Of a DNA stretch of 64,000 bases, positions 45,301-54,148 are shown in pieces. The position numbers and the translations under genes were made by a program. The notes beneath the pieces are model-generated. The model was not told the DNA's origin. It did not search any database and worked only from the letters and a program-made list of their open reading frames with translations. Every line of letters starts with the position of its first letter. Within the stretch, counting starts at the first letter, position 1. The stretch lies in assembly GCA_018268085.1 (NCBI GenBank), contig JAFDXE010000021.1, positions 1 through 64,000 on the forward strand, read 5' to 3'. The DNA comes from Bacteroidota bacterium (lineage in GTDB: Bacteria; Bacteroidota; Bacteroidia; Chitinophagales; Chitinophagaceae).

Positions 45301-46203
45301 ATACCAGGTATCGTAATTTCCAAAATTTGGTGATGGGTTTGGAAATGATCCTTCGGTACAATGAGCACAGGTTGTATTGGGAATGCCATTGTAGGGAGCT
45401 GTAGTTCTTAAAATAACATGCTGGCTTTGACCGAACAAACAATAAATTGAAATTGGCTGGTAAACAAAATCAATATAGTTTTCATTGTTTGCAGAAATGA
45501 TCTTTGTTAAAAACCAGGATGTTGTTTTAGTACCGTTGTCGCTGTTGATACCATTAAACTTATGTTGATGTGTTTTCTCCACGATTCCGCCGCTACCGAA
45601 AATATATTGAGTTCCATCGCCGGTAGTTAACCTGAACTCAGATCCAAATCGCCGGATTTTGTAACTGGTATGCTCTGTTTGCCAGGCATCGCCATTATCA
45701 TCAATAAAGAATTTACCCGACATCCCATTTACATTAAATGAATATTCATCATACTGCGTGTCGTGATTCTGCAACAATGCATCATTAGCAAATTGAAAGA
45801 GGCTTTGATAGTCGGTATTCGCCGGCCAGGGAACACGTACGGTGGAAAAATCATCATCATCCTGGTCGTGGATCGTTTTCGTTATTACGCCGCCGGCAAT
45901 AAGGTTCCAGCCGAGCCCCACCCTACTTGGGATATCATTTACCCGAATCCCATTAGAACTGTAGTTTACTGAGATGGGAAGTTTAATATCCCCCGCCTGT
46001 ATTTCATACAAAGGAATACGAACCGAGGCCGCACCGGTAAACAGGCTGGTGCTGATGGCTGCGGAATTAGCCAGTGCTCCTGCCTCCGGGGAAGGCGGAA
46101 TAATTTTAGGCATTTCAGGTAACGTCGACGGCAATTGCCCCAACGTACCAAGATAAATGGTGAGAACACAAATAACACATAGGAGTACTTTTCCTGTTTT
46201 CAT
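42358..46203 (-). CDS. Large SpvB/YD-like secreted protein, partner of the Rhs protein
   Basis: A 1281-residue exported protein. The signal peptide ends TIYLGTLGQ. Residues about 45-110 match the opening of SpvB/TcB-like proteins (TSLFTGAASVRIPLYEIQ, LPISVNYSSNGIRV, VGLGWNLIAGGVI). The middle is a beta-rich scaffold with FN3-like parts (for example 470-600). From about 960 the sequence turns YD-like (SYVYLWDYNNNFPIAEV, YYSYDGFNRLWLIRDID, QYQYRYGEQI). The C-terminal ~100 residues carry Cys-containing strands (RMVNGVCETG) with an odd run of acidic residues (EEEEEKDE). It has no Rhs core and no T9SS signal. It ends ten bases before the Rhs gene, and the pair recalls TcB with TcC of Tc toxins. 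Confidence 0.8.
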   Translation of the reverse strand: MKTGKVLLCVICVLTIYLGTLGQLPSTLPEMPKIIPPSPEAGALANSAAISTSLFTGAASVRIPLYEIQAGDIKLPISVNYSSNGIRVNDIPSRVGLGWNLIAGGVITKTIHDQDDDDFSTVRVPWPANTDYQSLFQFANDALLQNHDTQYDEYSFNVNGMSGKFFIDDNGDAWQTEHTSYKIRRFGSEFRLTTGDGTQYIFGSGGIVEKTHQHKFNGINSDNGTKTTSWFLTKIISANNENYIDFVYQPISIYCLFGQSQHVILRTTAPYNGIPNTTCAHCTEGSFPNPSPNFGNYDTWYLTQINSSSGVSVNFQYAPRPAPEASHDNRVTSIAVKRSGEPLSFKFFDFVYDDFFFTSGDYYDPNQRFYLKHIIMKSMGDAQPDQRYNFSYYDQHLPSQLSCALDYFGYYNGRANANLVPRMPDFQSYINGSLCANREPSFDYAVFGSLQKVTYPTGGSETFIYEPHTVVQNVSTTSTSEHTISTIGQGYSAENTLTFDFHITTPGATDRVELTTYLNPLGPPQNSPNYWPAGDGKIISKLKIVDQATQQIIYDASHTELTLTGAHPTFQANHNYRLFLTVKGITYKANAMVRYNPVTTTSAVNTAGCGIRVKQINSFDPVANKTFSKYYSYVTADRTSIGNLSSGVGRLATMNAEFYPAGGVCHLQTSGIPGIEMIEECTNMWEIGSSSIITGYLFGGSPIAYSSVLESDDPDFKHGAVQHEFRAVYDPITVGPYHNTPPSYAPGAMKADYNGTETLTRYLKKQDDRFVVQKEQENVYEDADSYYHIVYNHVVRKRWEAPGSSSWTYYDKLRGYDIGGYPMYTGWKYLSRSINRDFNENGENPVEQELTYVYGNTDNCLPTKIITTNSKGENLVQMIKYPNDFPGTDPYPDMVDRHIITPVVQQVNYNDGNFMNRIQNNFQRWTNTTAIPYFKPAEIVAGQANTTETAISYKELDKNGNPVHIVKADGLSYVYLWDYNNNFPIAEVVNAVPRDVAFTSFETHNAGNWTLSNSNYNYSEAMTGSYSYSGNLQKDVNTDQTYIVSLWAKYEALVNGLQGTVVNSKRGWTLYQWTIHGVSTVSVTGNTIDEVRLTPKDANITTYTYSPFVGVTTVSDANNNILYYSYDGFNRLWLIRDIDLNIIKQYQYRYGEQIAVTGDITPRWVPTGTHRCATNHGPNNYDYTGVEEEEEKDENNMSPTYGQSRWVTATIPVLNCTPINCVGPDKRMVNGVCETGNKIYTGSTSVLNGYDCIYRYEWSDGFQSIEFHEFNTTACTQIIIE

Positions 46204-46219
46204 AAAAAATGTTTTAGAC

Positions 46220-47704
46220 TTAAAAATTGTAACCGATCCTGTAGATCACAGAGGGAGTTGCCGGTGTATGCGTACGGCTTAGAAAATCATATAGTAATTG
46301 GATTTTTCCTTTGAGCTTTTTATTGATACTGTAATGTTTACTGATCCCAATTAAACCGCTTTGTTGCCAGTTATCAATTTGTTTCAATTGACTGCTGTTG
46401 CTGAATGAGGTGAAGTAATTTTGTTCGTAACCGCCGGTGATGAAATAGTTCTTTTTAATTTTCCAGTCGACAAAACTTCTTAATCCGATGCCCTGGTTAC
46501 TGATCCGTATGCGTTCGACAGAACCCCATCCTATTTTATAAGATGCACCGATACCGATTTTGCTTTTATCATTAATCTTGTAGGAAATTGTTAAGGCGAT
46601 ATCACTTGTTACAGGAAAATATTTCCCTGCTTTTTGTGATTGCATGGTTGCACCATACTCCAATCGCTGGCGAAATGTTCTGGTTTTTTGCTCATTGGGT
46701 TTGAAATCGGGAATTTCTTTATCACCGTTACTGGTATTGTTCAATGCTTTTTCTTTCAGCGTGGCAAGGAAATTTTTTGCTTCCTTCATAGATTGCTGAA
46801 GTACCTGCGAAGCATTAGGGCCACCCGAAGTTATTCGACCTTGTACGATAGTATTGATTGCAGTTCTCGTTTGCAAACCCGAAACCGCCTGTTGAATATC
46901 TGCTGCAGTTGAGGTTCCGAACAAAGAAGCCAACTGGCCATTCCGCTGCATAAATTCCTTAAATGCAGGAATCGTATTAAGCACATGCAATACTGTTTCT
47001 TCTGTTTTCTTTTTATCAGAAAATATCTCCTTGTAATTCTTGAGTGTTTCAACGTAATAGTAACTTTCTTTGTTTATGCGCAGGAGGTATTTCGATTTAC
47101 CAATGTATTTTACAGATTCAGTGATCAGCAGTTTTTTTCTTTCTTTAATAAATTGTTCAGTTGCTTCAGCTTGGGCAATCTCTTTATCGAGCGTGTTCAT
47201 TTTTCCTGCTACAGCATCGAGTTTTTGAATCACTGCACTGTCTAACTTTTCTTTTTGTGTTTGTATATACTTTATGCTGCAGGTTAATTTATCTGTGTAA
47301 GCATCGTAGGCAGATTTTTTTTCAGCCACCAATTGTTCACCAGACTTTACTTTCTGTAAAAGCGAATTAAAAGTGAGTTGTTCCTTACTAAAAAGTTCTG
47401 CAGCCGTTTGCGGACTTGCCTTTTCAAGCAATTGCCTGATTTTATTTTCCCATGAAGCCAGGCGTGTAAGCGTTTTAATTGTTTTGGCACTGACACGTTT
47501 ACTATACGTATAGATTTTCGCTCCCAACTGCGTAAAATATTTCTGTGGAATTTCCTCCACTGAAAGAATCAGGCTATCCGATTTGCCGGATAATTTATTT
47601 ACGCTGTTGTTTATTTTTGATTGGGCAGGATATGCAGTTTGACAATAAACAGTTTTGAAGACGAGGAACTGCAAAACTGAAATAACCAGGATAATCGTTC
47701 TCAT
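46220..47704 (-). CDS. Coiled-coil plus outer-membrane beta-barrel protein, first gene of the Rhs operon
   Basis: A 494-residue protein with a signal peptide ending FKTVYCQ. Residues 30-320 are strongly helical with heptad character, forming a long coiled coil (KTLTRLASWENKIRQLLEKA, KLDAVAGKMNTLDKEIAQAE). Residues about 345-494 look like a small outer-membrane beta-barrel of alternating strands that ends with an aromatic residue (RIGYNF), the usual C-terminal signal for BAM insertion. The coiled coil would lie in the periplasm. I know no characterised homologue. Its position 16 bases before the SpvB-like gene suggests it anchors or exports the two large proteins. Confidence 0.75.
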   Translation of the reverse strand: MRTIILVISVLQFLVFKTVYCQTAYPAQSKINNSVNKLSGKSDSLILSVEEIPQKYFTQLGAKIYTYSKRVSAKTIKTLTRLASWENKIRQLLEKASPQTAAELFSKEQLTFNSLLQKVKSGEQLVAEKKSAYDAYTDKLTCSIKYIQTQKEKLDSAVIQKLDAVAGKMNTLDKEIAQAEATEQFIKERKKLLITESVKYIGKSKYLLRINKESYYYVETLKNYKEIFSDKKKTEETVLHVLNTIPAFKEFMQRNGQLASLFGTSTAADIQQAVSGLQTRTAINTIVQGRITSGGPNASQVLQQSMKEAKNFLATLKEKALNNTSNGDKEIPDFKPNEQKTRTFRQRLEYGATMQSQKAGKYFPVTSDIALTISYKINDKSKIGIGASYKIGWGSVERIRISNQGIGLRSFVDWKIKKNYFITGGYEQNYFTSFSNSSQLKQIDNWQQSGLIGISKHYSINKKLKGKIQLLYDFLSRTHTPATPSVIYRIGYNF

Positions 47705-48267
47705 AATGGTTGCTGATTTTATTACAGCAAACCTCCACCAGTTGTAAAAAAATTAAAAGCTGTTTTCAGCAGTATTACAGGGTATTTTACAATAAGCGTT
47801 TTGATGAATAAACGGAAGAATGATGTATAATTAAACAGCAATGCTGAGGTTAACTACAAGATGTTTTGTGTACAGTTTGATTCAAAATCAATGATAGAAT
47901 TATTGGGTAGATCATTTTGTAAAAAGATTTCTCCGGCAGTATTAAACGGATCCTTATATATATAATAAGGTTTCTTTTATTTTATGATGGCCATTTTAAC
48001 CTGTGCATCAGCATGGATAAGGCTTAATTTCGAACGTGAAAGGAATGCATTGTAACCTTAAGAAGCATTTGTTTTAGAAATGTGGAGGACAGGTCATACT
48101 ACCGGACTTGCGGTTAGTTTTACTTCAACATCGAATCGGTCTTACCACCTGTTTACTCCAATCAAATTGTACTTAATTATATATAGAACTGTTCTTTTTT
48201 ATAGGTTGATACATCAATATGGTCAAATAACCGGGCGTCACAATCATGATTTTCAACAGTTTTACCC
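47705..48267. other. Intergenic region between the Rhs operon and hppA
   Basis: About 600 bases separate the divergent Rhs operon and hppA. Several short AT-rich frames exist, none with protein-like features. I see no tRNA or long inverted repeat. It presumably holds promoters for both sides; the only good -7 element is the one for hppA. Confidence 0.4.
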
Positions 48268-48275
48268 TATTTTTG
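48268..48275 (+). promoter_or_regulatory. -7 element upstream of hppA
   Basis: TATTTTTG matches TAnnTTTG and lies 26 bases before the ATG at 48302. No TTG is found at the right distance. Confidence 0.4.
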
Positions 48276-48301
48276 CCCACCAAAATTATTAGAACTACAT
48301 T

Positions 48302-50533
48302 ATGGAAAAATTGATTTATGCAGTCCCGGCAATGGGAATCATTGGCCTGATCTACACATTTCTGAAATATTCGTGGGTTTCTAAGCAGGATGCCGGAACG
48401 CCCCGCATGAAGGAAATCAGTGATTATATTGCTGAAGGTGCCATGGCATTCTTAAAAGCAGAATGGAAAGTATTGGGTTATTTCGTTGTAATTGTAGCCA
48501 TACTCCTGGCAGTAATGGCACAGGCAAATCCTGCATCGCACTGGTCTATTTCCATTGCATTTATTGCAGGTGCAGTACTAAGCGCACTTGCCGGATATAT
48601 CGGTATGAAAGCTGCAACCAAAGCCAATGTACGTACAGCCCAGGCTGCCCGTACCAGCTTATCCAGGGCGCTGAATGTGTCTTTCACCGGGGGATCTGTA
48701 ATGGGAGTTGGTGTTGCCGGCCTGGCAGTGCTTGGTCTCGGAGGCTTATATATAATATTAAAACATTTTTTTGCTCCCGATGCAGCTATCAATTCTGAAG
48801 AAATGGTTAGAACCATTGAAGTGCTTACGGGCTTTTCATTAGGTGCTGAATCCATTGCATTGTTTGCCCGTGTGGGTGGCGGTATATATACCAAAGCTGC
48901 CGATGTTGGTGCCGACCTGGTGGGTAAAGTAGAAGCCGGCATTCCTGAAGACGATCCGCGTAATCCTGCAACGATTGCGGATAACGTAGGAGATAATGTG
49001 GGTGATGTGGCAGGTATGGGAGCCGATCTTTTCGGATCTTATGTTGCAACTGTATTGGCAACTATTGTGTTAGGACAGCAAACCAAAATTGTAGAAGGCA
49101 GCCAAGATTTCCTAAATGGATTCTCTCCGATCGTTTTGCCGATGTTGATCGCTGGTGTAGGTATTCTCTTTTCAATCGTAGGAACTTTATTTGTACGCAT
49201 AGGCGACAGCGCTGGCATTAATACAGGCGTTGTACAAAAAGCATTGAATATGGGTAACTGGGGTTCTATGATTCTTACTGCCATCGTTGCCGGCTTTTTG
49301 GTGAACTGGTTGTTACCTGAACAAATGGAACTCCGTGGTTTTGTATTTTCAAAATGGGGTGTTATGGGCGCTATCGGTGTAGGATTGCTGGTAGGTGCAT
49401 TAATGAGTATCATCACAGAATATTATACGGCAATGGGTAAACGCCCGGTGCTGAGCATTATCCGTCAATCATCCACTGGTCATGCTACCAACGTTATTGG
49501 CGGACTGGCAATTGGAATGGAATCTACATTCTTACCAATTTTAGTATTGGCTGGCGGTATCTGGGGTTCCTACGAATGTGCCGGATTATACGGAGTGGCC
49601 ATTGCGGCTGCCGGTATGATGGCCACTACAGCTATGCAATTGGCAATCGATGCTTTCGGTCCGATTGCCGACAATGCTGGTGGAATTGCAGAAATGAGTG
49701 AATTGCCACCGGATGTTCGTGAAAAAACAGACGTGCTGGATGCTGTAGGTAATACAACCGCCGCTTCAGGAAAAGGATTTGCCATTGCTTCGGCAGCCCT
49801 TACAGCTTTGGCGCTGTTTGCTGCTTTTGTTGGCGTAGCAGGTATCTCCGGAATTGATATTTATAAAGCAAATGTACTTGCCTGCTTGTTTGTAGGCTGT
49901 ATGATTCCATTTATATTTTCATCACTGGCCATTCGTGCAGTGGGTGAAGCGGCAATGGCAATGGTGGAAGAAGTTCGCCGCCAGTTCCGCTCAATCCCTG
50001 GTATCATGGAAGGAACAGGCAAGCCTGAATATGATAAATGTGTGGCAATTTCTACGCAGGCATCTATTCGCAAGATGATGTTACCTGGTGCGATCGCAAT
50101 TATCTCACCATTGATAATTGGGTTTATTCCGGGATTAGGAGCCGAAGCCCTTGGAGGTTTTCTGGCAGGCGCTACCGTTAGTGGTGTATTGATGGGAATG
50201 TTTCAAAACAACGCCGGTGGTGCATGGGATAATGCAAAAAAATCTTTTGAAAAAGGCGTTGAAATTAATGGCCAGACATACTACAAAAAATCAGAGCCGC
50301 ATAAAGCTTCTGTTACCGGTGATACTGTAGGTGATCCGTTTAAAGATACTTCAGGACCTTCCATGAACATCCTTATTAAACTGATGAGCATTGTTTCGCT
50401 TGTTATCGCCCCTACCTTGGCGAAGATAGAAAACAATAAAACAGGTCATGAAGCAAAAGTGATTGAAGCGAAAGCAAAACAAGCAATAACAGCCGCAGAA
50501 AAAAATGTGGTAAATTATTTAGAAAACAAATAA
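48302..50533 (+). CDS. hppA: Membrane-bound ion-translocating pyrophosphatase
   Basis: A 743-residue integral membrane enzyme with about 16 membrane segments that couples pyrophosphate hydrolysis to H+ and/or Na+ export. Substrate motifs are present: [39 protein letters not shown] and [14 protein letters not shown]. The segment [10 protein letters not shown] carries alanine at the position that is lysine in K+-independent enzymes, so this is a K+-dependent type. Whether it pumps H+, Na+ or both cannot be settled here; dual Na+/H+ pumps are known in Bacteroidota. It is monocistronic with its own terminator. Confidence 0.95.
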   Translation: MEKLIYAVPAMGIIGLIYTFLKYSWVSKQDAGTPRMKEISDYIAEGAMAFLKAEWKVLGYFVVIVAILLAVMAQANPASHWSISIAFIAGAVLSALAGYIGMKAATKANVRTAQAARTSLSRALNVSFTGGSVMGVGVAGLAVLGLGGLYIILKHFFAPDAAINSEEMVRTIEVLTGFSLGAESIALFARVGGGIYTKAADVGADLVGKVEAGIPEDDPRNPATIADNVGDNVGDVAGMGADLFGSYVATVLATIVLGQQTKIVEGSQDFLNGFSPIVLPMLIAGVGILFSIVGTLFVRIGDSAGINTGVVQKALNMGNWGSMILTAIVAGFLVNWLLPEQMELRGFVFSKWGVMGAIGVGLLVGALMSIITEYYTAMGKRPVLSIIRQSSTGHATNVIGGLAIGMESTFLPILVLAGGIWGSYECAGLYGVAIAAAGMMATTAMQLAIDAFGPIADNAGGIAEMSELPPDVREKTDVLDAVGNTTAASGKGFAIASAALTALALFAAFVGVAGISGIDIYKANVLACLFVGCMIPFIFSSLAIRAVGEAAMAMVEEVRRQFRSIPGIMEGTGKPEYDKCVAISTQASIRKMMLPGAIAIISPLIIGFIPGLGAEALGGFLAGATVSGVLMGMFQNNAGGAWDNAKKSFEKGVEINGQTYYKKSEPHKASVTGDTVGDPFKDTSGPSMNILIKLMSIVSLVIAPTLAKIENNKTGHEAKVIEAKAKQAITAAEKNVVNYLENK

Positions 50534-50705
50534 TTATTGCTTATTTTTAAAACGGAAGGAAATTATTTTTTGGTAAAAGCCCCTTTTTTTTATCGTAGAA
50601 ATACGTTTCCCGTATGAGTAAAGTTACGATACCCGTTCATTTTACTCATTATTGCGAAGAATCTAATAATCAATGTAATCCATAAAAATCATTACCATTT
50701 CCTGT

Positions 50706-50734
50706 AAAAAACCGGCTTAATTGCCGGTTTTTTT
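50706..50734 (+). terminator. Intrinsic terminator after hppA
   Basis: AAAAACCGGC and GCCGGTTTTT form a 10-bp stem with a 6-base loop, followed by Ts. It lies 173 bases past the hppA stop. It could also read through on the other strand because of the A-tract. Confidence 0.7.
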
Positions 50735-50763
50735 ATGTGTCGATGAAAATGATTAAATAAAAA

Positions 50764-53649
50764 GTGAATTGGCATTCTTTTAGTAATATTAAAGTACGAA
50801 ACCTATTAAAATTAAATTCTTTCCCGTTGATTAAACACTTACTCTGGATATTGCTTATTGCGCTGTCGCTACCGGTTACCGGGCAAACCACAGACTTTAC
50901 CTTCTCAGGTAATAATGGGGTATGTTTGCCAGCCAATATCCAGTTTACGCAAACATCAAGTGGAACGCCAAAAGGTTTTCTCTGGGATTTTGGAAACGGA
51001 ACCAAAAGCAACCAACCAAACCCGATTGCTACTTACACCTCTCCCGGCGCATATACAGTACGGCTAATTACAGTGTACGAAAACAATACTGCCCAAAGAA
51101 CCCGAACTATAATTGTTCATCCATCCATCACGGCAGCTTTTACTTCAGACATGAACTTCGTGTGTCAACCGGGCACAGCAAATTTTACAGCCACCAGTAC
51201 AGGAAATCTTGGTTTTTATACCTGGGATTTCGGTGATGGTAGCCCAATGATCAATGGAAATGCTAATAATATTTCACATACTTATAGCGGTTATGGCGAC
51301 TTCACGGTTACCTTAAAAGCAACCAGTAATACAGGTTGTGTTGTTACATCAACCCGTAATATTAAAATTGCGAGACCGGAAATAACAGGATCAATTTTAA
51401 CGCCGATGAAAGGTTGTGTACCGATGAATACTGTTTTCAGGGCGCAGGTTACCGTTCCTCCGGGAACCAACGTAACTAATTATTCCTGGGAATTTGGCGA
51501 CGGTAACACTATCAATACAAGTACTTCGCAGGTGAGCCATGTGTTTACAGGAGCTGGAGCCTATTCTGCAAAACTTACAGTTACTACCGGTGAGGGTTGT
51601 TCGAATATTTACAATTACGATACGTTATATTTCGGCATACCCCCTTCAAACGAATCAGCATTCCCCGTTCAGCTTGAATATTGCGGATCAGAAACGCCCC
51701 AGTTTATCAGTCATGCCACAAATGCCAACCAGTACGATTGGGATTTTGGGGGCGGCGGAATTGTTTCTGTTCATGATACACTCGCCGAACACAGGTATAG
51801 CAATCTCGGACCTAAAAATATTACGGTAACGCCGGTGTACAACGGATGCGCAGGAACACCGGTGCAGTTTACTATTAATATTATTGGTGTAATTGCGAGG
51901 TTTAATTATCATAATACGTGTGAAGACAAAAAGACTTTCCTGTTCCAGAATAACAGCCAGGGTAATATGTCTACGATTCATTGGAGCCTTGGTAACCAGG
52001 CCTATTCTTCAAATCCGGATACGGTATCTCATACTTATCCTCAATCAGGTACATTTGGCGTAAAACTGTTGATTACAGATAACATTACCGGATGTGTTGA
52101 CTCATTTAAAACAAGAATTTTCACTGCCAATCCCAGAATGAAAAACGATGCACAGTCAATTTGTATCAACAGCGATACGAAATTTACCATGCAGAACAAT
52201 TATGCAAATCCATCTTTATTATACACCTGGAATGTATTAGGCGACCTGGTTGGGCCGGGTGCAGAAGCTGCTCCCATTATTCATGCTGATAGTCTTGGAC
52301 AATTCGGTAACAGCGTAATCCTGGATAATGGTCCGCAATACTGTGCAGATACCATACAGCTTGATCATATCATCACTGTAAGAGGACCAAAACTTGATTT
52401 TTCAGCGCCTGTAAGCTTGTGCGTTAATACAGCATTAAATGTGGTTAACCTGTCACATCCATATCAACCGGCAGATACCATACAGCAATGGACATGGAAT
52501 TTCGGATTCCCTTCTGCCATCTCAAATGAATTTCAACCTCAACCATTCCAATACAGTGTTCCGAAAATTTATACTGTTCAACTAACGGCAACGGATATAA
52601 CCGGATGTACAGATTCATTGTCTAAAAAAGTATATGTGCGACCGATGCCTTTCTTGTGGATCATTCCCCGGCAGGCAACAATTTGTTCAGGACAGGGAGC
52701 TGATGTAGTTGGATATACGAGCGATGATATACTCTGGACGCCAGGCAATACAACTACCTGCAGCACCTGCGATACCACTTCCCTCAGGCCAGTACAGTCA
52801 ACCGTTTATTACGCAACATCTACAAATAGTTTCAACTGCGTTTCCTCAGACAGTGTATCCGTAAATGTATTTGCACCCTTTACTGCCAGACCAAATATTC
52901 CTGATACAGCTTTCTGCAGTGGTAAATCCGTTCAATTAGATGTACAACCAAACGATAAATTAATATCATGGAGCCCTACAACCGGGCTTTCTGATCCACA
53001 TAGTTTTTCGCCCGTAGCATCGCCTGCTCAAAGTACAGTGTACACAGCAACGGTAACCGATGCGGCAGGATGTTTCAGCAGCGTAGCAAATATTAATATT
53101 AAAGTGAAGTCTATACCGGAAGTAGATGCCGGTCCGGATAAAGCATACCCATATCACTCCCAGTTTAGTTTTGCGCCAACGTATAGCCCGAATGTTATTG
53201 GTTGGTTCTGGAGTCCGGCTGATTCTTTGAATTGTGTGAATTGCCCCAACCCCATTACATATGCAACATCTACCAAAACCTATACACTAAAGGTTGTTTC
53301 CGATAGTGGCTGTGTGTCGCAGGACAGGGTAACCATTTTTGTAGAATGTAACGGGGCCAGCCTGTTATGTCCGAAAGCATTTACGCCTAACAACGATGGG
53401 CGAAACGATGTGTACCGCCCTATAACCAGGGGTATAAATATGATTAAGCGTTTTGCCATTTTTAATCGCCAGGGTCAATTATTGTTTGAACTCCACAATT
53501 ATGTTCCAGGTGAAAAAGACAATATTGGTTGGGATGGTAAATACTTCGGCCAACCTGCAGCACCCGCTGCCTATGTTTATTTCATAGAAGCCGTTTGCGA
53601 CATGGGACAAACGATCACCGATAAAGGAAGCTTCGTCCTTATCCGCTAA
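50764..53649 (+). CDS. PKD-repeat protein with T9SS type B sorting domain
   Basis: A 961-residue secreted protein. The start is uncertain: GTG at 50764 gives an N-region of 24 residues before the signal core, whereas TTG at 50827 gives a compact signal (IKHLLWILLIALSLPVTGQ). At least six PKD-like domains follow, each with a WDFGDG-type strand (GFLWDFGNGT, FYTWDFGDGS, NYSWEFGDGN, QYDWDFGGGG). A Cys-rich stretch (CSTCDTTSLRPV) and two further Ig-like domains (about 680-840) come next. The last 90 residues are a gliding-motility type B sorting domain (CPKAFTPNNDGRNDVY, RFAIFNRQGQLLFE). It is likely a cell-surface adhesin-like protein. Confidence 0.87.
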   Translation: MNWHSFSNIKVRNLLKLNSFPLIKHLLWILLIALSLPVTGQTTDFTFSGNNGVCLPANIQFTQTSSGTPKGFLWDFGNGTKSNQPNPIATYTSPGAYTVRLITVYENNTAQRTRTIIVHPSITAAFTSDMNFVCQPGTANFTATSTGNLGFYTWDFGDGSPMINGNANNISHTYSGYGDFTVTLKATSNTGCVVTSTRNIKIARPEITGSILTPMKGCVPMNTVFRAQVTVPPGTNVTNYSWEFGDGNTINTSTSQVSHVFTGAGAYSAKLTVTTGEGCSNIYNYDTLYFGIPPSNESAFPVQLEYCGSETPQFISHATNANQYDWDFGGGGIVSVHDTLAEHRYSNLGPKNITVTPVYNGCAGTPVQFTINIIGVIARFNYHNTCEDKKTFLFQNNSQGNMSTIHWSLGNQAYSSNPDTVSHTYPQSGTFGVKLLITDNITGCVDSFKTRIFTANPRMKNDAQSICINSDTKFTMQNNYANPSLLYTWNVLGDLVGPGAEAAPIIHADSLGQFGNSVILDNGPQYCADTIQLDHIITVRGPKLDFSAPVSLCVNTALNVVNLSHPYQPADTIQQWTWNFGFPSAISNEFQPQPFQYSVPKIYTVQLTATDITGCTDSLSKKVYVRPMPFLWIIPRQATICSGQGADVVGYTSDDILWTPGNTTTCSTCDTTSLRPVQSTVYYATSTNSFNCVSSDSVSVNVFAPFTARPNIPDTAFCSGKSVQLDVQPNDKLISWSPTTGLSDPHSFSPVASPAQSTVYTATVTDAAGCFSSVANINIKVKSIPEVDAGPDKAYPYHSQFSFAPTYSPNVIGWFWSPADSLNCVNCPNPITYATSTKTYTLKVVSDSGCVSQDRVTIFVECNGASLLCPKAFTPNNDGRNDVYRPITRGINMIKRFAIFNRQGQLLFELHNYVPGEKDNIGWDGKYFGQPAAPAAYVYFIEAVCDMGQTITDKGSFVLIR

Positions 53650-53696
53650 CCCCGATGCTCCCCGATTATTAAAAAAATGATAAATGGTATTTCACA

Positions 53697-53738
53697 ATAC
53701 GAATAATTTCTTACATTGCTATACGAAATAAATCGTAT
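53697..53738 (+). promoter_or_regulatory. Inverted repeat operator before the blaI-like gene
   Basis: ATACGA (53721-53726), six bases, TCGTAT (53733-53738) form a perfect 6-6-6 palindrome that ends one base before the ATG at 53740. A further ATACGA stands at 53697-53702, 24 bases upstream. This suits autoregulation by the dimeric BlaI-type repressor encoded next. Confidence 0.6.
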
Positions 53739-53739
53739 T

Positions 53740-54126
53740 ATGATAAAAACTAAATCTTTAAAGCCAACCGAAAGCGAACTGGAGATACTTTCTGTACTCT
53801 GGGATAAAAAGAATGCAACTGTAAGAGAAGTGCATGAGCAATTGTGCAAAACAAAAGAAGCAGGTTATACTACTACCCTCAAATTGATGCAAATAATGTT
53901 TGAGAAGAAACTGGTTACACGAGATGATAGCAGTAAAACACATATTTATACTGCAGCGGTTTCAAAAGAAAATACACAAAAACAATTTTTAAACAGGATG
54001 ATCGACAGCCTTTTTGCCGGTTCTTCTACTGAATTGGTATTGCATGCTTTGGGTGATTCAAAAACAACAAATGCTGAACTCGAAAAAATTCAGCACCTGA
54101 TTGAAGAACTCAAACACAAGAAATAA
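53740..54126 (+). CDS. BlaI/MecI/CopY-family transcriptional repressor
   Basis: A 128-residue winged-helix repressor from the ATG at 53740; a TTG eight codons upstream would put the operator inside the gene. Family signature: PTESELEILSVLWDKKNATVREVHEQL, followed by the recognition helix GYTTTLKLMQIMFEKKL and wing KLVTRDD. The C-terminal helices mediate dimerisation. In BlaI/MecI systems a partner M56 protease (BlaR1) cleaves the repressor; such a partner lies 22 bases downstream. Its targets cannot be read from the sequence, apart from its own promoter. Confidence 0.92.
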   Translation: MIKTKSLKPTESELEILSVLWDKKNATVREVHEQLCKTKEAGYTTTLKLMQIMFEKKLVTRDDSSKTHIYTAAVSKENTQKQFLNRMIDSLFAGSSTELVLHALGDSKTTNAELEKIQHLIEELKHKK

Positions 54127-54148
54127 TTTCGTGTAAATAACTGTTTTC

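Noticed and set aside
48080..48292. 70-codon frame upstream of hppA
   Set aside because: No protein-like features, and it covers the probable hppA promoter.
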